64,000 bases of DNA from Copromyces sp. CBS 386.78 (Eukaryota; Ascomycota; Sordariomycetes; Sordariales; Sordariaceae): NCBI GenBank assembly GCA_030685235.1, contig MU839097.1, positions 62,001 to 126,000 of the forward strand, written 5' to 3'. Numbering within the stretch: position 1 is the first letter of the stretch; the number at the start of each line of letters is the position of its first letter. The notes under the pieces were generated by a model. The model made no database searches. It worked only from the letters and a program-made list of their open reading frames with translations, and was not told the DNA's origin. This document shows, piece by piece, positions 45,500-55,534 of this stretch. Position numbers and translations under genes: made by a program.

Positions 45500-47149
45500 T
45501 CGGGTTGCTTGAAGAGGCTGGTTGCATCTCTTACTTTTCAGTCTTTCTTTTCGGAGACCGATTGGCGCTTCGCAAGGGAAATGTTGCTTGAGCGTTTTGC
45601 CTAAGGTACTGATGAGGCCCAAAGGCTTTTTTTCGGGGCTCGTTTTTATTGGACTTCAGTTATGGGCATTTCTTTGAGATCTGGCTCAGCAAGCGAGGCG
45701 TGGGACCTGTAGTTGGTCGCTGGAAGATAAATCAAAAATGGGAGAGGATATCATTTCATGGTGGCGTGATCATTTTGGAATATTTGGGTGTTTGTGGTCT
45801 ATTTCCATGTCGCGGATTTTGTTTTTGCGTCTTTCGTTTGAAGCCGTTGAGGGTTGAAGCCGTTGAGGAAGTCACTGACATCAATTCATCAGGTAGTATC
45901 TCCTGGGGCGCTCCGTCTCACATGGCGTTGACACGAGGTGCCAGCCGTCAACATCACATCCCTTCTTCCCCACGAACTGTGACGCCATAGCGTCGTACGA
46001 ACCATTTCTGGTGGGTTTTGCCACTATCTCCATTCCCGACCGAAAGCCATATACATATCATCAACCAGAAGCACCAATGAAGCCCTTCATCCGGGCCCCT
46101 TTTCCGAATCGAATGCCATTTGCAAATCAGTGGTCGGATCGACACCACCCAAGAACAAATCAAGCTTTGCGGAGAAATGACGCTACGGGGCTTGTGATTT
46201 CCCTCCGGTCCCTCCTTTCCCAGCAGCCCGGCTGTCTCTCTTTTGTCCCGTCGTCCGATCTCCGAAATGCATGTGAAGGAAGAAACCAATGACAAGACAT
46301 GTGCTTATCTGAATAACATCACAGCCCTACTCCATTGAGGAGAAAGTATGGAACATGGCTGGATGGCTCCTTTCTGCGCTTCGAGGAAGTCGATGTCTGT
46401 TTTGAGTTTGGAATTCCTGACCACGTCGGGCAAGTTCCGGTTCTGGTGCTTGTCCCGTCGAATCTAACACTACAAGAGGATAGGGTAAGGAATGAAAAAA
46501 AAGGCTTAAATATCGCTCCCCTTTAGCCTCCGACCTCCATCGTAGGTGGAGCCTCCGGGATCTCTTAGACCCCTTTAGTCTTTTCGATCTGTCTAAGTGA
46601 GATATACTAGTGCGTGTTACACTTTGATATTACATCAACAATACAGAGCTGAGAGATACACACGCCCTCCGATCTTGTTCCGATTGCGACGTTTGCAACG
46701 AAACCGGAAACCTCTAATGAAAATTTCTTGTACTATCTCGTTTCCTTTTCCAGTCCCGAAAAAGATCCTCACTCTATGAGATTTCTCGGATCGTTGGATG
46801 ACTTGCTTGTTTCGACGTTTCTGATCTTCTTGCTCTCTTGACCCTTCTTTGCCAATTCATCGACTTCGAGAATACCTTTACTCTACCTTTGGAGCTAGTA
46901 TCTACTTCATGCCTACCTTCACCTACCTTCACCTACAAACGCAAGAATCTCGAATCTCGAATCTCGGGTCCGGTCTAAACACAACTCAAGTACATCCGCA
47001 ACAAGAATAACAACAAACCATTGACACTCGGTACCACTTGTAACCGGGTGACCTACCTCATACACTTTCGTCTTTCGACTCGAGTATTCCATACACATCT
47101 TGACTCGGATATTCACACACGACCACGTCCACAAACACATTCAAACACA
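45500..47149. other. qde-1 3' flank and upstream region of the GRGGAGN protein gene
   Basis: No gene supported. A candidate stem near 46529-46560 pairs CCTCCGACCTCC with GGTGGAGCCTCCGG imperfectly. Short direct repeats occur at 46916-46932 (CACCTACCTT) and 46944-46968 (GAATCTC). The last 300 bases look like an untranslated leader. Confidence 0.4.
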
Positions 47150-47342
47150 ATGAAACTCAAAGAGTTCCTTGCCCGCCGATCTACACCCACCATGAACCCT
47201 CAGTTCATGAGCGACGAGTACATGAACCGTCGACGATCATTTGGGAGGGGTGGGGCTGGGAATATCCGTATGTCTGCCCTTTTCTTCCGTTCTTTCTCTT
47301 CGTTTTCTTCCCTTTCATGTTTCCTTTCTTTTTCTGTGGTCA

Positions 47343-47378
<36 letters not shown>

Positions 47379-47942
47379 TTTTCCTCCGGTCGGTCCTCAA
47401 GTGTACTATGCCTGCCTGAATGAAACTAACACTACCCAACAGGCTCAAGAGAAGAAGCAGCAATCCTCCCCATCTCCATCCCACCAAGCATCCACGAATC
47501 TCAACCTGAGAGCGCCTCAGAAACAGACACAGAAGGCTCCACCAACAACTCAAACGATAACTCGGACGACAACGAGATTTCCCAGACCCATTCCCAAAGA
47601 AGCCAAAGCCCACACCGCTCAAACTTCCACTACCGCTATCACTACCGCCACTACCGACCTCACCACTTCATCAACAGCCACAGCGACAGCACCGACTTGG
47701 ACCAGCATCACCAGCACCAAGATCACGAACGTAAACGAGAAAGGGAACGAAGGAGGAGCAGTGTCTGGAGCTCCATGTCCATCTCATCATCTACCGGCAC
47801 CCACGAGTCTGCGTTGTCGAGTAGTAGGTTGTTGAATGGGTTGAGTGGTTTGAGGCAGGTGTTAAGTGGGAGTAGTGGTGTTGGGCACGGGCAACCGAGG
47901 AGGAGGAAGGGGGGTTTGGATTTGGGGAAGGAGAGGGCTTAG
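47150..47942 (+). CDS. Small GRGGAGN-motif protein (DUF3602-type)
   Basis: Exons 47150-47267 and 47443-47942 encode 205 residues. Exon 1 gives MKLKEFLARRSTPT and ends in FGRGGAGNIR; the glycine motif is the hallmark of a fungal family of unknown function (DUF3602). The splice (C|GTATGT ... CAACAG|GC) restores Arg and continues SREEAAILPISIPP. The rest is His/Ser/Arg/Glu-rich (HYRYHYRHYRPHH, DHERKREREERRR-like) and probably disordered. The 175-base intron contains a (CTG)n run. Its last 81 bases overlap the opposite-strand coding end of the neighbouring secreted-protein gene. Confidence 0.75.
47342..47379. repeat. (CTG)n trinucleotide repeat inside an intron
   Basis: About eleven uninterrupted CTG triplets lie in the intron of the GRGGAGN-motif gene, in a pyrimidine-rich setting. 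Copy number is a likely strain polymorphism. Confidence 0.9.
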
Positions 47943-49802
47943 TTGGTTCGGTCGGTGACGGCTATTAGAGGGTTCTAATGAAAACAAAAGTATTATACTT
48001 AGTAACGGAGCATTAGGGTCAAAAGGAAAAGTTATTTTCATAAACTCCAAAGAAACACTCGAGCAATTCAACCCCCCATACCCTCCATCAATATCACCTC
48101 CCAAACTCAACATCAACCCACACCCAACCCACCCTCCTCCACCACCCGCACCCGCACTCGTAGAAGAATCAGCAGGCTTACAACTCAACCCCCCTTCCCC
48201 TTCCGTCGTACACTCCAAAGCTTTATAATCCTCCCAAAAAGCCTTCGACGTTCCCTGCCTTAACATCCAGACCGGACCCTCACCACCCTCCTCACCCCCC
48301 GTCCCATCCCCCGTACCACCGGCGCTGGCAACAGCAGCAATCCTCGGCTTTCCATTTGAGTCGTTATACCCCACCGCACACAAATGTCCTGTCCCCTCCA
48401 CCACACTAAACGAGCTAGCTTGAGACTGGCTGCTGGTGAAAAGCAACCCGTTACCAACGACGTGGACGAACCGATTGTTAAAGGTACCGCCGGGTTGAGA
48501 AACGCGGACGGAGAAAGGGGTGGTGGTTTCGCCGCAGGTTAGGTCTTCTGTTGCTGTGGGGGAGGCACTTAATGTGGAGGTTGATGTAGAGGTAGGGGTG
48601 GAGGTGTTGTAATAGCCAGTGCCAGTAACTAATATTCCTGTGCCGATTCCCGTACCGGTGCCTACCATTGTTAAGCTGGCGGAGGTCCCGTTATACCATG
48701 ACGCTGTACTGTTTACGGGGATAGGATATTTGGCACTCGTGGTGGCGTTGAGCCATGAGGAAGACGTGATATTTGCAGATGCTGTTGCTAGAGCTGCAGT
48801 AGAGTTGGTGTAATGAGCCCCTATGGTCTTTCCCGTTATCTGACCGAGAGTCGACTTCGTGTTGACCCTTATAGGCTGTTTTGTCGTCGTAAGCGCTGCA
48901 ATGGTAACCACATGATTGGAGCCCGAGAGGGTTGATGTTCTGGAGACGCTGCTCAACTCCGAACCACTGCTTGCTCCTTTGGAAGAGGTCGGTCTGCTCG
49001 TAAACAGTGTTGTTGGGCGCGTTGAACTGGTTTTTTTTCTGCCAGTCTTCCCCGTGTATATCGTACTTCCAATCGTCCCTGTCCCGTTTCCTGCTGGGTG
49101 TGTGCTGGTGGCGAAGAACGGCGGCAGAGTAACGTTCGCGACCGTCTTCGTATTGACTGGCTGAGCAGCGGCCTTGGCGACATGAGAGAGCGCCAGACAA
49201 CATGAAGAACATGCCGAAGAGTAATCGGCTTCCGAGGCGCATTCTGTCGCATACAGAGGTAGTGTCGTCGGAGTTGGGCTCGTAGTCACCCGCGGCTCCT
49301 GGAGAGCCTGTCCGAGTAAGGAGCCCAGTCCATCCCTGTTAATAAAATCGTCTTCGGCCGCTGCCCGCTTATGGTTTCCACTGTCGTCAGTCTCGGAAGT
49401 GATGGAACTCGTCTTCCTTGTCTGTGCAGTAATGGTAGCAGAGCGATGTAGTGTAAGAGTCGCGACGCTCTTTGTGCTGGTCACCGTGGTCGTGGTCGTC
49501 CTCCTGATGGGTGTTCCCGTGGGGGAAGCTTGAAGCTCAAGGAAGGACAAACAGTCTGCCGTGGCATTTCTGCCAGTTGGCGCATTTCGAATGGCTGTGT
49601 GACGAACAATGTGTTAGTGATTAAGTGATGGGAGTTCGAGTTCGACCTTGAGGTGTATGGTAAAGTTGAAATGACGGGAGGTGGTTACGTCGTCAACAGC
49701 ACCTGGCTACAGGGCAAACTTACCGCTAAGACAGCTGTCATTCGAGCATTGTGCAGCGAAAGCTTGGGCCAAGATAGCAAGCCAGATGCTCCTTCTTGTC
49801 AT
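47862..49802 (-). CDS. Thr/Ser-rich secreted protein, possible cell-wall protein
   Basis: Exons 49802-49724 and 49594-47862 encode 603 residues. Exon 1 (MTRRSIWLAILAQAFAAQCS) is a signal peptide. The splice gives CSNDSCLS|AIRNAPTGRN and ADCLSF, a cysteine pattern common at the start of fungal secreted Thr-rich proteins. The middle is dominated by Thr/Ser/Ala with many N-x-S/T sites, expected to be heavily glycosylated. The C-terminal part has Cys, Gly and Trp (LTCGETTTPFSVRVSQPGG, GPVWMLRQGTSKAFWEDY). No GPI-anchor signal is evident; the tail is Pro/Ser-rich. The last 81 bases overlap the opposite gene, so the true C-terminus may differ (an unseen intron is possible). Role unknown; surface or wall location is inference. 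Confidence 0.75.
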
Positions 49803-51130
49803 TCTTCTTCTTCTTTACATGGATGAACGCGAGGAAGGAACGACACGACGTGCAAATGAACCCTCAGATATTTTTCAGATTTCGCGCTCAAATTACTGCA
49901 GTGGTCTTTCACTCTCAGCCTTGGATTTGGCAATCGCATTGACCAGCCCGGGAGCAGGTTATAAGGTGGTAGTGAACCGTTGTCTGTATTCACAATGCCC
50001 CTGTTGACATCTTAATATGGCTTCTTATATCCCCCGGGTCCCAATGGCAACTCGCTTCGGGAACAGGGGGATGGATCAGCCCTTGGCTAGATCTCTTTCC
50101 CTGGAAGTATTCTCCTCACTTTCCGGGACACAAGGAAATCAAACAATGCGATTTGAGCACACAACCAGCTCTGCAAGGCCCGTTGAAGGAAGGGGCAGCA
50201 CCTGTGATATGGGTGGCAGCCAACATCCTCCCGCCTCGACATGGTGGGTTCGGCATCGGGTTCGTACCTGACGATCCCGCCGTTGGGATTTGCAATCAAG
50301 ATCAAGCGGCATATGCGATGAGACGAGAATCAATCAATCCTTGGGAAAGCTGAACCGCCACGGCTATGGTGGTCGCCTGAGCTCACTCACAGTCCAGTCC
50401 CATACCGACAGCAATCTTGAGGAACCATAACACACGGGTATCACGAGAAAAGGGAAGGTGGGTGTATGATCAAGCCGGCTGATGTGTTGCCCCAAATGAC
50501 AACAATAGGGGGTGTTATCGCCGTTGCAAGCGTCCGTAAAACATCAAAAGCGAGCCAAAGGACTGGAGGACTGGTCACTGGAGGGACCCTATCGTGACAC
50601 TACCCAGCCGTGACCGCCCGCCAGCAAAACAAGTACAACCTCGGACACGGGAAAAGCTGTTTTGACCCGGTGAGTGTGAGGATGCTCTCGGCCCCGGTTG
50701 CGGATTGCAGCCGTCTCAAGAGTTTCGACTCCGAGGCGAGGCATCAAGTACCATTACCAAAAAGGGATCCAGCAGTATGGCAATTTGTCCCAAGTTAGGC
50801 TTCCTACCTCTACATACCTACCTCGCCTCGAGCTCTTCTCTCGCTCCCTCTTCGGGGTCGACGGTCACTAGGGTAGTCATGTGTGACCTTTGGCACCACG
50901 CAACCATGGGCCCGAACAGATTGCATCATGTTGTGTATCGCAAGCTTCGTCCAAGGAATTTGTTCTTCCTATAAGACATCTCTTGACAGCTTGTTGAACC
51001 CAGAAACCCCTCCCTCCCTGGTAGGTCTCAGTCTGGCACACGTCCTCAACCCTTAACCCATGGAGGGCGGTTTTGCTGCTGCTCTTCTCTTTCTACCACT
51101 ATCACTATCACTACCACTTTCGTTTGTAAG
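49803..51130. other. Divergent upstream region; no gene seen
   Basis: It separates the secreted-protein gene (minus) from the rhodopsin-domain gene (plus). Short frames only. The part just before 51131 is pyrimidine-rich leader. Confidence 0.45.
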
Positions 51131-52477
51131 ATGGAATCTGAAAATCGAGGATCCGAGATCCTCGCCATTACTTGGACACTTACCGGTTTGGCAGCCCTAT
51201 CCTTGATTGTGAGGATAGTATGGAAGGTTCGGTCGAAGAAGACTAAGTCTAAGCTATGGTGGGATGACCATGTTTGTTCTCTCTCATGGGTAAGTCCTGT
51301 CTCTCTCTCTCAGTCTCTGTCTCTCCAATGCCAATGCTCATGGCACGACTGACTGACCACTTTATGCAGTTCGTCCTCAAAACCTCCACCTTCATTGTCA
51401 CCATCGCCATCTCCAAAGGCCTCGGCAAACACGTCCAAGCCATTCCTGAGGAAAACCTCCCCGCCATCGGTCTTATCGGCAACTTCATCGGCACCCTCTC
51501 CATCCTCGCCTCGGTATGGAGCAAGACCTCGTTCGCCCTTACGCTGCTCCGGTTACTGTCGGGCAGATGGACCAAAGACCTCCTCTGGCTCGGCGTGGCC
51601 ACCATCCATGTCTTTTTGATCGTCAACGCTCTCTTCATGTGGATCCGGTGCTCGCCGGCTGCTAAGACGTGGGATGCCTACATGGAGGGGACGTGTTGGG
51701 ATAATCAGGTTTATCCGCAGTATGCTATGTTTGCTGCTGGTATGTATCTGTCTTCATTAACGCCCTTCAGCTCAGCATACTGACTGCCCGGCCTTTCTAT
51801 GTAGGATACTCCGCAGCCATAGACTTCATCCTAGCTCTCTTGCCATTGTCACTATTCTATCAACTCCAGATGCTACGGTGGAAAGAAAAACTCGGCATTT
51901 CCATAGCCATCATCGTCGCTCTTCTGTATGTCCTTCTCCTACGTAGCCAAACGCTGAACATCCTCTCTAACAAACCAACAGCTCCGGAGTCACCGCCGTA
52001 ATGAAAGCAACCGTAATCTCCGGCCTCACTTCATCAGATTTTACATGTAAGCAACACCTCCCTCCCTCCCTCCCTCCCCCAATGGCACCCTCACTAACTA
52101 ACAACAACCAAGTCACCACCGCCCCCCTAATCTACCACTCAACCGCCGAATCCGCCCTCACAATCATCGCCGCCTGCATCCTCTCCCTATCAACCCTTTC
52201 CCGAGTGACTCGACCCCAGAACACAACAGGAAACAAGTCGCTTGAAAACCAAAGTCAGACGTCGGAAAACATTCCGTTGGGAGCAGCTAGTGCTACTAGT
52301 GGACAATCGGCGCCTCCGAGCTCTTCGGGAGGAAACAATGGCGGTGTTAGGGTTGTTGGGGGAGGAGAGGGAGGAGAGCATGGAGGGGAGCGGGAGGAGA
52401 GGGTGGAGAGATCGAGGAATCGTGCTTGGTATAAGCAGCCGCCTGATACGAATACTTGGCCTGGGGTTTTGATGTAA
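51131..52477 (+). CDS. Fungal rhodopsin-domain integral membrane protein
   Basis: Exons 51131-51289, 51370-51739, 51805-51925, 51982-52046 and 52113-52477 encode 359 residues. About seven hydrophobic helices are visible (for example LAITWTLTGLAALSLIV, GLIGNFIGTLSILAS, IHVFLIVNALFMWI, FILALLPLSLFYQL). The WWDDH motif near residue 43, a Lys-rich first loop and the conserved WSKTSFALTLLRL segment are typical of the large fungal rhodopsin-domain family, related to Pth11-like receptors but without a CFEM domain. The cytoplasmic C-tail is Gly/Ser/Glu/Arg-rich. Ligand and pathway are unknown. The fourth intron has a (CTCC)n run (52058-52079). Confidence 0.85.
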
Positions 52478-52725
52478 TGTAAGAGTTGTGTGAAGTCAAG
52501 TGGAACGAAGATCAAGACCAGATGTCGAGTAGAAGGGGGAAAGAAGCAATTCGGTTGACTGCGGTTGACATAACTCGGATGCTTTACTTTGGGAACTATG
52601 CCATCATAGAACCATGAAAGAGAGAATCAAAATAAAAATACCAGTTCAGGGAAAACAAGATATTGTTTTCGATCCCCGACAGGTGTTGGACGTAGTGGGA
52701 TAAGAAGGGAAAAAAAAAGGTTGGT
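52478..52725. other. Spacer between rhodopsin-domain gene and tRNA-Asp copy 1
   Basis: 3' flank of the rhodopsin-domain gene. A T8 run on the minus strand (forward A8, about 52711-52718) just past the tRNA 3' end is a Pol III terminator. Confidence 0.6.
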
Positions 52726-52818
52726 CTCTCCCGCCGGGAATTGAACCCGGGTCTCGAGCGAATCGAACTGATGTTCAAGCTTGACAAGCTCACATACTGA
52801 CCACTATACTACGGAAGA
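52726..52818 (-). tRNA. tRNA-Asp (anticodon GTC) with intron, copy 1
   Basis: Read on the minus strand, the acceptor stem TCTTCCG pairs with CGGGAGA, with G as discriminator base. The T arm is CCGGG-TTCAATT-CCCGG. The anticodon loop is TTGTCA followed by an intron of about 21 bases (AGCTTGAACATCAG...), then the stem GCTC. The intron sits one base 3' of the anticodon, the standard eukaryotic position. The T8 run beyond the 3' end is the terminator. This copy has intact A- and B-box sequence. Confidence 0.92.
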
Positions 52819-53698
52819 CTTACAGCTGTGATCAGCTGTCGTAGTTGTTGTTGGAAGTTTCCTCGGATTGTGTACTTATGTAGTCCCACGTATATCTGGA
52901 TGCTTTTGCACAAGACAGCCGCAGAACAGCAATTGCTGGCCATATCGATTATTTCCCTTTCCTTTGAAATGGCCATGATTGTTGGCTTGGCTTCGGTCTT
53001 CTCCCCAAACAACAAACTCCATGGTGAGCATTATCGCCAACCCTGTCCCAACCTCCCGCTCCGGCCGTTGTCCATTTTTGGCATCATGTAAAATCTTCGC
53101 CCCAGGCAGATTACAGGCAAAAGCCAATCCCACCAGTGCGTTTCAAGCTCATATCTCCGGGGCGAGGCACTTGATTACGTTCGCCACCAGCATCCAGACA
53201 CCTTCAGATGAGCGGATGTTGGCGGATATCGCCGGATTCAGGGCTCACCCTTCGCAGTTTCTGGCAGCTCCTGGCAGTTCTTCGGTAGTCAGGCGGAGAA
53301 TTTGGGCTTGGCTTGATGTTGGTTGCACCCCGATGCGCCCAGAATTACCAGATTAGAAGCAATTACAGGCACCATTTGACTTCATCGCCAGGTTTATGCG
53401 GGGGACCTTCCTGTTTGGGCTTGTCATGGTCGCGACCAGAATCTTTTTCACGCTTTGCCCAGAACGAAAAAAAAAATGTTATCGAGAAGCCTTGAACCTT
53501 GATATCTGGAGAAGTGGCCATATCTTTGCGTCCCGGAACCTGTCATTACCTCTAACAAATTCCCCAAACCACGTCTCTTTCTTTTTTTTGAATATCGAAC
53601 TTTCTCGTGTTGTTGACTTTGGCGCATCGCATACCCTCGAACCCCTGATCACAGCGCATCTGCAGTGCCGGCAAATCAACCCCACCCCCGCATTCACT
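52819..53698. other. Upstream region of the 2OG oxygenase gene
   Basis: The left ~45 bases belong to the inverted repeat. The remainder is promoter and leader, with a frame open to the left of the chosen ATG but no family similarity there. No other gene seen. Confidence 0.45.
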
Positions 53699-54931
53699 AT
53701 GAGCAGCCTTCTTCCCCAGGAAATTTCCATGGACCTTCCGGTCATCGACCTCGACGTCTACCTCAACCACCCCGTCGACTCCCCCGAAGTCAAGGCCGAG
53801 TGCGAAAAGGCCGCGAAGGCTCTCATCACCTACGGCGCCCTCGTGCTCCACGATTCGCGCGTCGCAGAGAAGGACAACGAGACCTTCCTCGATCTCCTCG
53901 AAGACTACTTTGCGCAGCCCGAAGAGGAGCTCCGCAAGGATGAGCGTCCCGAGTTGAGCTGGCAGATTGGTGTCACTCTGGAGAACACCGAGAAGCCCAA
54001 GTGCGCCGTCGACGAGCCATGCCTGAACGTCATCCAGCGTCTTGCGCCCGAGGAGAGGCCATTGGACATCTCCGGCCACCACCCCGATCCCAAGTGCCGC
54101 TTCTTCTGGCGCATGGCTGAGCAGCCGCCCTACGAGACCAAGTTCCCCGCCTTGAACTCTGAGAATGTCGTTCCTCAGGCGCCACACATCAAGGAGCGCT
54201 GGAACCCGGCCATGGAGCAGTGGGGTACCTCGATGAAGAGCGCCGTTGAGGGTCTCACTGAGATGACTGCCGTTGGCCTCGGCCTGCCTGCTGGCACCTT
54301 TAAGGATGAGGGCAAATACGGGTACGTTTACAACAACTCCGCAAAGCACTTTACTTTTTTGCATCCCAACACGGTAACTAACATTCTTCCTTCCCAAAAC
54401 AGCCCCCACCTCCTCGCCCCTACCGCCTCCGACCTTGAGAAGTACGGCCAAAAGGACACCATCCTCGCCGGCTTCCACACCGACCTCAACTTCCTCACCA
54501 TCCACGGCCGCTCGCGCTACCCGGGTCTGCACATCTGGGCCCGCAACACGGGCAAGCGCATCGCCGTCAAGATTCCTCCCGGCAATTATTTGCTGGTGCA
54601 AGCCGGCAAGCAGCTCGAGCACATCACCGGTGGCCTGATCAAGGCCGGCTTCCACGAGGTCGTGGTCAACGAGCGCACCGTCGAGGTCATTGAGAAGCGC
54701 AAGCAGCAATTTCCCGACCGCCCGCTGATCAGGATTAGCTCGACTTTCTTCTGGCATCTGAACTCGGATCATGATCTTGCCCCTATTCCTAAGCTCGCTG
54801 AGGAGGCGCACAGGTTGAGGGCCGAGCAGTTTAATTTGGGCAGGGATGAGGGCGAGGAGAAGACGTACCTCCCGATGAAGGTGGGCGAGCTGGTGCAGGA
54901 CGAGTTGAAGCATATTGCTTTGATGGCTTAG
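53699..54931 (+). CDS. 2-oxoglutarate/Fe(II)-dependent oxygenase superfamily protein
   Basis: Exons 53699-54321 and 54403-54931 encode 383 residues. The start is MSSLLPQEISMDLPVIDLD, whose LPVIDLD is the usual head of the family's N-terminal domain; the frame is open further left without similarity. The iron ligands are His233 and Asp235 in GFHTDLNFLTIHG and His281 in QLEHITGG. The 2-oxoglutarate-binding Arg follows in RPLIRISSTFFWH (about residue 318). Such enzymes hydroxylate or desaturate small molecules; isopenicillin-N-synthase-like fold. The substrate is unknown. The 81-base intron (54322-54402, GTACGT...ACAG, with CTAAC branch site) is a multiple of three and has no stop. Confidence 0.9.
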   Translation: MSSLLPQEISMDLPVIDLDVYLNHPVDSPEVKAECEKAAKALITYGALVLHDSRVAEKDNETFLDLLEDYFAQPEEELRKDERPELSWQIGVTLENTEKPKCAVDEPCLNVIQRLAPEERPLDISGHHPDPKCRFFWRMAEQPPYETKFPALNSENVVPQAPHIKERWNPAMEQWGTSMKSAVEGLTEMTAVGLGLPAGTFKDEGKYGYVYNNSAKHFTFLHPNTVTNILPSQNSPHLLAPTASDLEKYGQKDTILAGFHTDLNFLTIHGRSRYPGLHIWARNTGKRIAVKIPPGNYLLVQAGKQLEHITGGLIKAGFHEVVVNERTVEVIEKRKQQFPDRPLIRISSTFFWHLNSDHDLAPIPKLAEEAHRLRAEQFNLGRDEGEEKTYLPMKVGELVQDELKHIALMA

Positions 54932-55441
54932 ATGAGAGGTGAAAAATTGGGGAGTATATGTACGGAGAGAGGGGGATGTACGATTGATAAGAAAAGTTGG
55001 TTCATAGTTTAGCATTGCATATAAAGTCATTTCGTTCCAGATCATTTTGTTGTTTCAAGAAAATATCAGTTCTCTGATTGATGATGGACTTGCAAGTGCA
55101 CCCGTTTTCCAGCAAGCTTGGTTGGGGTGAACACCGCTATGTGGGCATCCCATTGCGAGTTGCTCAACTGCAATGCGCAACTCCAGTTGTTTCGCCAGCT
55201 CCGAGATCACAACCTAGAGATTGCGCTCGAATCACAAAGCAACCAACCGTTATTTAGGATAAAAGATCCTTACCAACAAAAAAAGACAAGAAGCAAAGCC
55301 GGTGCGCATGTGGCTCAAATGCCACCCCCAAACATCGTGATGTTGGCTGCTGGTGGCATGTGTATTTGCGACTGACCTTATAAGACCACCTACCGTAGTA
55401 GTTCCCAACAACCAACTACGACAGCTGATCACAGCTGTAAG
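54932..55441. other. 3' flank of 2OG oxygenase gene and 5' flank of tRNA-Asp copy 2
   Basis: No gene seen. The last ~40 bases are the right arm's shared flank, with a near-palindrome ACAGCTGATCACAGCTGT at about 55421-55438. Confidence 0.5.
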
Positions 55442-55534
55442 TCTTCCGTAGTATAGTGGTCAGTATGTGAGCTTGTCAAGTTTGAACATCAGTTCGATTC
55501 GCTCGAGACCCGGGCTCAATTCCCGGCGGGAGAG
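55442..55534 (+). tRNA. tRNA-Asp (GTC) with intron, copy 2, possibly impaired
   Basis: It is identical to copy 1 except for two bases. The intron has AGTTTGAAC instead of AGCTTGAAC. The T loop has CTCAATT instead of TTCAATT (55515 region), changing the near-invariant T54. That base forms the T54-A58 pair and lies in the internal B-box promoter (GGTTCAATTCC). A T-rich run follows at 55541-55552. It may therefore be weakly transcribed or a pseudo-tRNA. Confidence 0.85.

Larger units (their letters stand above)
52726..55534. repeat. Inverted repeat formed by two tRNA-Asp copies and their 5' flanks
   Basis: The arms are about 52720-52862 and 55398-55540. Beyond the tRNAs, the 5' flanks also match: the forward strand at 52819-52860 (acttacagctgtgatcagct, then gtcgtagttg) equals the reverse complement of 55400-55441 with few changes. 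The arms enclose 2.6 kb holding the 2-oxoglutarate oxygenase gene. The arms are too short to be expected targets of repeat-induced point mutation. Confidence 0.85.

Noticed and set aside
53552..55045. 497-codon minus-strand frame opposite the 2OG oxygenase gene
   Set aside because: Antisense shadow of a gene with clear catalytic motifs.
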